This document shows positions 54,741-60,000 of a stretch of 60,000 nucleotides of DNA, one piece after another. The stretch spans positions 60,592,119-60,652,118 of the forward strand of contig CM043952.1 of assembly GCA_014529385.2 (NCBI GenBank). The letters run 5' to 3'. The position numbers were made by a program, and so were the translations under genes. Position 1 is the stretch's first letter. Each line of letters opens with the position of its first letter. This DNA comes from Adiantum capillus-veneris (Eukaryota > Streptophyta > Polypodiopsida > Polypodiales > Pteridaceae). Under the pieces are notes generated by a model. That model saw only the letters and a list, made by a program, of their open reading frames with translations. It was not told the origin of the DNA and did not search any database.

Positions 54741-55729
54741 ACGATCTTAAAAGACCAACATGATCCACATGATGAGCATTTTAGGCCCATGCATTCACTT
54801 CAACTGTGATGCTCCATATGCAATTGCCCAATCCGGTACACATCTGCAAATACTCCCAGCTTCAAACCCAAATATCTTGCACATCATGGCTCTATTTGAC
54901 GAGCTGTCTACATTTGCTCCTCCAGCACTTCAAGATCTACATATCCAAGCCAAAAATGAACACTTTGAACACCCTTCACCTGCCACCCTATCATGCCCTA
55001 TCTAGAGCCCACCTGGTCTAGAAAACCACATAAAGCATACATCTCCATTGCGACTTGCCTGCACAGGCTCTTCCTACCTGCTCTAGCCCTCTGCCAAGGA
55101 TCTATCAGCATACATAGCATTGCTTATGCCAGCTTCTAGGGTCGACACACTTTGGATGCACCATCATTTCCCAACCCCCTTGTTGAACATTCATCTTCAA
55201 CCAAAAAACTGCTTTACTCTTGTACCAAATGCAAAAACTAGCAAGCACTATTAGCAAACAAAAAAAAAACACTACCAATGCCCTACATCCTTTCTACTAC
55301 TACAAAAACTCAAGTGGGTTGCCCCAACCCTTGCATCACATAGTTCCTGCCTGGATAAAAAACCTGGCACTGACGTTCTCCATCCATCTGCAGCACTTGC
55401 CAACAATGTTTCACCCACGTCTACAGCCATCCATGCACACAATATGCCCAAAGCACTTTAGTATTTCTTTGCACATTTACCTGCCTCATCAACACACCTA
55501 ACCCTGCAAGCATATTAACTAAACCAACCAATGCATTCGACTCTGCAATCACATCATCTATACCAATCAACAGTTCTGATCCTCCCTCTCAACCATGTAA
55601 AGTAGAGCTCCTCTCCAAGGAACTGCATACTTGGCGGACAACATACCTCACTATTGCACTTACAAGCATATACTTCAACCATGTATTGCATACCTCTCTT
55701 GGAAGATTGGACACAATTGGGAAATCTCC
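54741..55729. other. Unassigned stretch
   Basis: No gene recognised. C-rich on the + strand like the preceding repeat, with several short frames that lack any family or conserved composition. Confidence 0.35.
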
Positions 55730-56490
55730 TTAATTTGCCATATGGCATGCAGGATGCATTGGACTCTCCACCTCCTCTAAATTTGTGCTCTTCTCTTTGC
55801 CAACAATATCCTCCATAGTAGCATCATCAAGATCTTCTTCTTCAACCACTGACTGCTCAAGGTTGATCTGCTCCATCTGCCTATCATCTTCAATTTTTTG
55901 TTCTTTGATCACCTCTCCTACCGCTACATCATCCTGGTCCTCATCCATAGGCAAGGCCACATCACCCCATTTGGAAAAATCCTGCATCATTTCTACTTGT
56001 ATATCCTCATAGGTGGACATAGACTCATCACTTGATCCTCACTAGGAATATAAGCATGCACTGCTCCCTGCTCTTCATACATATCCACGTATCTACTCTT
56101 CATACCTGGACTGGGTTGACTCTGTCTCCTAGCTTGTATCTGCATCCGTGGAGCTACACTTGGTTGGATCAACCTCATCTCAATCTCCAACTTGGGAATC
56201 TCCTCCAGCTTTATTGTCTCAACTTCATCTGCAAATTGTATCTAGGTCTTTACCATTCTTCAAGAAGACTGAAGAATGAACATCCATACCTCAATTTGGT
56301 ACTACTTCTCTTGCCCGATTTTGAATTGCCTCCACCTCTTACACAATTGGGGCCGCCATAATTGGCAACCTCGGCATGAGAACCACCCCATTTATTTGCA
56401 TCCATAAAACCTTGGGTTCTTCTTGCATCGAAAACTCCCTTTGCACCACCTTTGGCTCAACTCTCACCGTTTCCATTTGCTTTGGTATCA
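55730..56490 (-). pseudogene. Acidic minus-strand ORF region, unknown
   Basis: The minus strand is open at 56020-55730 (96 aa) with about a third Asp/Glu (D-E-D-Q-D-D-V, V-V-E-E-E-D-L-D-D) and, in other frames, at 56190-55993 and upstream to about 56400 (W-M-Q-I-N-G-V-V-L). Together they look like a decayed charged protein of a few hundred residues interrupted by stops and cut by the copia LTR at 56492. It could be another retroelement accessory ORF; no motif supports a name. Confidence 0.35.
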
Positions 56491-56637
56491 CTGTTAAGTA
56501 TGGAGCCTGATTTACCCTTGTAATTTTCTGTGGTAAAAGCGCACATTTGTAAGGCCCCCATTATGAGGAGAAGCCATCGTGCGTGAAGGAAAATCACTCA
56601 CCGGAAACCAAAATTTTCACGGACAAGAATTAGGGGC

Positions 56638-56683
56638 AACTTTAAAGGCCTCGGGGGCGGAGGCCCCCGAGACTTTTTTTCGC
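56638..56683 (+). other. 46-bp hairpin insertion in LTR, terminator-like
   Basis: A perfect 9-bp stem, CTCGGGGGC (56650-56658) with GCCCCCGAG (56663-56671), closes a GGAG loop and is followed by seven T (56674-56680). Both other LTR copies run straight through this site without it. It looks like an intrinsic terminator in form, but in a plant nuclear LTR that function is not expected. Confidence 0.9.
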
Positions 56684-56965
56684 CGGAATATTATGGCCGG
56701 ACGGCAACCGGAAAGTGGTCGGAAAACAACCGGTCGGTTGGCCGGTGGCCGGTAGTCAATGGCCGATGGCCGGTGGTCGAAAGTCAATGGCCGGTGGCCG
56801 GTGGTCGGAAGTCAATGGCCGGTGGCCGGTGGCCAAATTCAAAAGCGGACTTGTCTTCTTAAGGGCGGACACACATGGGCGGATTGGAGGGTCCGATTTG
56901 GACTTATTCGCACAAGGGCGGCTACACATGGCTGTCTCTCATAAGAGAGGGCAGCCCTTTTGGCC

Positions 56966-56972
56966 TATAAAA
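56966..56972 (+). promoter_or_regulatory. Copia LTR TATA box
   Basis: TATAAAA within GGCCTATAAAAGGAG, at the same place in all three LTR copies (14169-14175, 15385-15391, here). Transcription would start some 30 bp downstream, before a conserved CAAGGTGAGTG. Confidence 0.75.
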
Positions 56973-57279
56973 GGAGTCCATTTCTACACACATTGCATAG
57001 TGTGAAGTTGATGCAACAAGGTGAGTGTGAGGCGGTGAGAGTGAAGCAAGGTGGGAGCTCCATTAAGGGTATAATCCCTTTGTAAACTACTTCTTGTTTT
57101 GAAGTACTAAAGCCATTGAGTGGCTGCTTTCCCGTGGACGTAGCCCACATTGGGTGAGCCACGTATATCGTGTGTACTCTCTCTCTCTCTACTCTATAAT
57201 ATCGTGTATATAAATCTGTCTCTCTCCATTAAGTAATCTACTCAATTATCTATTTAGCTACGTCTTATTTCCTAACAAC

Positions 57280-57291
57280 TGGTATCAGAGC
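57280..57291 (+). other. Primer binding site (initiator tRNA-Met)
   Basis: TGGTATCAGAGC, two bases after the LTR end, is the standard minus-strand primer site of plant copia elements, complementary to the 3' end of initiator tRNA-Met. Confidence 0.95.
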
Positions 57292-57350
57292 AAGGTTTGC
57301 TCGTAGCTAAATTATCTCAAGGAAAGGATTCCTTGAATTGAGTGGGAGTT

Positions 57351-58376
57351 ATGGTGGAGGAAGGGAAGCTCAAGATTGAGAAGTTCAACGGCAAAAACTA
57401 CCATCATTGGAAGATGCAAGTTGAAGACTATCTCTACCAGAAGGACCTCTATTTGCCACTAGGCGGTCTTGCGAAGAAGCCCGCAACAATGGCAGATGAA
57501 GCATGGATTGTCCTTGATCGAAAGGCACTAGGAACAATCCGGTTAAGCTTGGCGTCAATGGTGGCCTTCAATGTTTCGGAGATGAAGACCACGGAGGACT
57601 TGATGAAGTCACTTGACGACTTCTACGAGAAACCATCGGCATCCAATAAGGTATTTCTTATGAAGCGCTTGTTCAATCTAAAGATGGCAGAGAATGGTTC
57701 AGTTGCAGAACACCTAAATGACTTTAACACAAACATAAGTCAACTTCGATCAATGAAAATCAATTTCGATGACGAAGTGCGAGCTCTCCTTATACTATCA
57801 TCTCTACCGGATAGTTGGGACAGCCTTGTGATAGCTGTAAGTAATTCTATCTCTGGCACAAATACTCTTAAGTTTGATGATGTTGTGGGTGTTCTCCTAA
57901 GCGAGGAAATGCGAAGGAGAAGCAAAGGAGAATCATCAAGTGCTGCACTATCAGTGGAAACAAGAGGAAGGCTTAAGGAGAGGTTCAAAAACCACAAGGG
58001 TCGTGATCGCTCAAGGCGGAGCAAGTCACGCACAAAGTCAGTTCTTGAATGTTGGAACTGTGGCAAGAAGGGCCACGTCAAGAAGGATTGCTGGTCCAAG
58101 AAGAAGAAGGAGACAGAGTCTCAAGACAACAAGCCAACATCGGAGGCCAATGTGGCAGGTAAAGTAGAGCAATATGCTCTAATTCTCTCATTAGACAATG
58201 TGTCTAATTCCTGGATAGTAGATTCCGGGGTTTCATTCCATGCGACACCACACAAGCAACATTTCCAAGACTACACCAAAGGTAATTTTGGGTATGTATA
58301 CTTGGGAGATGATGAAGCTTGTGAGATTGTCGGCAAAGGTACAGTTTCTGTCAAAACTGCTAACGGAAATGAATGA
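57351..58376 (+). CDS. Copia gag and protease start, ending at an in-frame TGA
   Basis: The ATG at 57351 starts M-V-E-E-G-K-L-K-I-E-K-F-N-G. Residues 1-190 are the copia-type gag (UBN2-like: W-K-M-Q-V-E-D-Y-L, L-S-S-L-P-D-S-W). A basic stretch follows, then a zinc knuckle C-W-N-C-G-K-K-G-H-V-K-K-D-C at about 234, then the protease active site W-I-V-D-S-G-V at about 288-294. The frame stops at a TGA (58374-58376) in the middle of the protease; the next 14 codons and the whole integrase continue in the same frame, so only this one stop separates gag from pol. The position is usually a Trp. Confidence 0.95.
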   Translation: MVEEGKLKIEKFNGKNYHHWKMQVEDYLYQKDLYLPLGGLAKKPATMADEAWIVLDRKALGTIRLSLASMVAFNVSEMKTTEDLMKSLDDFYEKPSASNKVFLMKRLFNLKMAENGSVAEHLNDFNTNISQLRSMKINFDDEVRALLILSSLPDSWDSLVIAVSNSISGTNTLKFDDVVGVLLSEEMRRRSKGESSSAALSVETRGRLKERFKNHKGRDRSRRSKSRTKSVLECWNCGKKGHVKKDCWSKKKKETESQDNKPTSEANVAGKVEQYALILSLDNVSNSWIVDSGVSFHATPHKQHFQDYTKGNFGYVYLGDDEACEIVGKGTVSVKTANGNE

Positions 58377-59663
58377 AAGCTTAAAGATGTTAGGCATGTT
58401 CCTTCTCTTCGCAAAAATTTGATCTCTACAGGACAATTGGACGATGAAGGTCACAACATTGCATTCGGAAACAAACGGTGGAAGATCTCAAAGGGATCTT
58501 TGGTGGTTGCCAAGGGTGAAAAAGTCGGTACACTTTACTTGTGTACTGTTAGCACGCAACCTTCAGCTTGTGCAGCAACTACAGAAGTTGACAGTGCGGT
58601 GTGGCACTACCGACTTGGGCATATGAGTGCCAAAGCAATGCAAATCCTTCAAACAAAGAAGCTTCTACCAGGTTTGAAAGAAGTGGACTTAGAGTTCTGT
58701 GAAGATTGTGTTTATGGTAAACAAAAGAGGGTAAAATTTCAAAAATCAGGAAATGAAAGAAAAAATAAAAAACTTGAGTTGGTTCATTCTGATGTTTGGG
58801 GTCCTGCAAGTACACCATCACTTGGTGGCTCATTGTACTATGTAACATTCATAGACGATGCGACTAGAAAAACATGGGTTTATGTCATGAAGAATAAATC
58901 CGATGTATTTTCCATATTTCAAATGTGGAAAGCCTTTGTGGAGAATGAAACAGGTACCAAGGTTAAATGCCTCAGATCCGACAATGGAGGCGAATATTGC
59001 AGCCAAGCTTTTGAAAGCTTTTGTGCTAGCAATGGCATTCGGAGGCAAAGGACAACCCCAAGGACACCTCAACAAAATGGGATTTCAGAAAGGATAAACA
59101 GGACAATCATGGAACGAGTACGAAGCATGCGGCTACATGCAGGCCTACCGCTTGAGCTTTGGACGGAAGCTATAAGTACGTCTGTGTACTTAATCAATCG
59201 GTCACCCTCAACGGCATTGGATGGGGGAGTTCCAAAAGAGGCATGGACAGGTAAAGCGGTGAATTATGCATTTCTCAAAGTGTTTGGGTGTGAGGCTTTC
59301 ATGCACATAGATAGAAGCCTAAGATCAAAGTTAGATGCAAAGTCCAAAAAGTGTTTCTTCATTGGCTATGGAGAAGGAGACTTTGGGTATCGCCTATGGA
59401 ATCCTGAAGATGGTAAAATCTTAAGGAGTAGAGATGTAATTTTTAACGAACAAAATATGTACAAAGATTACTTGGAAAGAAAACAAACAAAAGAAACAGG
59501 TGATGAGTACATGGAGCTTGAGGACGGTGAAGACTCAAGGACTGCAAACGGTGACAATGTACAACAACGTCAACCAAATGAGGAGCTCAACCTATTCCCC
59601 GAAGATCTACAAGAGCAAGTAGACCTCCAAAAAGGTTTGTTCCTTCCTTCAACCATCTCTTGA
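58377..59663 (+). pseudogene. Copia protease end, integrase and linker
   Basis: In frame with gag after the TGA: protease end with R-H-V-P-S-L-R-K-N-L-I-S, GAG-pre-integrase (W-H-Y-R-L-G-H-M-S), zinc region (H...C-E-D-C), integrase core with all three catalytic acids in context (V-H-S-D-V-W-G-P, R-S-D-N-G-G-E-Y, N-G-I-S-E-R), and the copia C-terminal domain (V-F-G-C-E-A-F, F-F-I-G-Y-G). An acidic linker toward RT follows. The frame is lost by a shift at about 59640. Integrase itself looks intact. Confidence 0.93.
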
Positions 59664-60000
59664 TCTCAGATTCTGGAGAGCCAGAATCATATGAAGAAGC
59701 TATGCAACATGAATCCAAAGAAGAATGGACGAAGAGCATGCAAGTGGAGATGGACTCACTACATCGCAACCAAACATGGGAGTTGGTTGAGTTGCCTAAA
59801 GGTAAGCGGGCACTTCAAAACAAATGGGTGTACAAGCTAAAGGAAGAAGAAGGTGGGAAGAAAAGGTACAAGTCTAGGCTTGTGGTAAAAGGTTTTTCTC
59901 AAAAGAAAGGTATTGACTTCAATGAAATATTTTTTCCTGTTGTAAAAATGAACTCAATTAGGCTTGTCTTAAGCCTTGTGGATGCTCATGATCTAAATCT
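59640..60000 (+). pseudogene. Copia reverse transcriptase, N-terminal part (runs off window)
   Basis: In the frame two bases on from integrase, 59675-60000 reads P-E-S-Y-E-E-A-M, W-T-K-S-M-Q-V-E-M-D-S-L, N-K-W-V-Y-K-L-K, R-L-V-V-K-G-F-S-Q-K-K-G-I-D-F and P-V-V-K-M-N-S-I-R, the fingers of a copia RT. The catalytic Y-V-D-D would lie beyond the window. Confidence 0.92.

Larger units (their letters stand above)
56492..57277 (+). repeat. 5' LTR of copia element (786 bp)
   Basis: TGTTAAGTATGG to TCCTAACA. Relative to the two LTRs at 13.7-15.7 kb it has a 46-bp hairpin insertion (56638-56683), a longer GC-rich minisatellite (about 56730-56835) and a shorter CT tract. TATA box TATAAAA at 56966-56972. 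The five bases before it are ATCAC; the partner duplication lies outside the window. Confidence 0.97.
56492..60000 (+). mobile_element. Ty1/copia (Tork-like) retrotransposon, 5' part, continues beyond the window
   Basis: A 786-bp 5' LTR, a primer site complementary to initiator tRNA-Met, and gag, protease, integrase and the start of RT follow in copia order. The gag start (E-G-K-L-K-I-E-K-F-N-G-K-N-Y) and domain layout resemble the Tork group. One nonsense codon and one frameshift interrupt an otherwise continuous gag-pol frame. The 3' half is outside the window. It belongs to the same family as the remnant at 13748-15715, judged by the LTRs. Confidence 0.95.

Overview
This window looks like nuclear DNA from a land plant with a large, transposon-rich genome. 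The evidence is Ty3/gypsy elements (one a chromovirus), Tork-like Ty1/copia elements primed by initiator tRNA-Met, and a plant-type CACTA (En/Spm) transposon carrying tnp2-like and tnpA-like genes. I could not name the species or resolve seed plant versus fern, lycophyte or bryophyte. I found no convincing host gene, tRNA, rRNA or organellar gene. Essentially everything recognisable is mobile DNA, much of it nested or broken, separated by microsatellites and degenerate tandem repeats.

Layout. 1-3515 (+): a decayed Ty3/gypsy remnant (protease, RT, RNase H, integrase). 3516-8731 (+): a decayed chromovirus ending in a chromodomain-like tail and the start of its 3' LTR. 8732-17974: a CACTA element with 13-bp terminal inverted repeats and a TCC target duplication, inserted in that LTR (which appears to resume at 17978). 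Inside the CACTA are a tnpA-like gene, a 248-bp inverted repeat resembling a MIRNA hairpin, a tnp2-like pseudogene, and a copia remnant (LTR, RNase H, LTR) that landed in tnp2. 18442-20690: a degenerate copy of a retroelement accessory ORF. 20690-22231: a dispersed repeat seen again at 53140-54740.

22323-37889 (-) is the most interesting object: a >15-kb Ty3/gypsy element missing its 5' end. Read on the minus strand it has a single 1831-aa gag-protease-RT-RNase H ORF; an integrase ORF with a tandemly duplicated zinc-binding domain; a second, stand-alone retropepsin-like ORF with a repeated K-x-W-x-P-K tail; a polypurine tract; five palindromes in a 1-kb repeat region; a 951-aa charged coiled-coil accessory protein (called aORF here); a second polypurine tract with the same 12-base core; and a 931-bp 3' LTR. 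Three further decayed aORF copies (about 18.8-19.7, 47.8-50.5 and 50.7-52.4 kb), one also directly upstream of a polypurine tract and LTR start, show that this accessory gene belongs to a retroelement family.

37889-40040 (-): copia integrase/RT fragment fused to the truncated gypsy element. 40205-47400: microsatellites, AT-rich and tandem repeats, and one primer-binding-site-like sequence. 47767-52443: the aORF copies, one carrying a 426-bp MITE whose empty site is visible in its neighbour. 55730-56490 (-): acidic ORF of unknown nature. 56492-60000 (+): 5' LTR and gag-pol of a rather young copia element of the same family as the remnant in the CACTA; it runs off the window.

Limits: all calls are by eye from the bases and translations. 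Family names rest on recognisable motifs, not on a database search. Repeat boundaries without target duplications are approximate.
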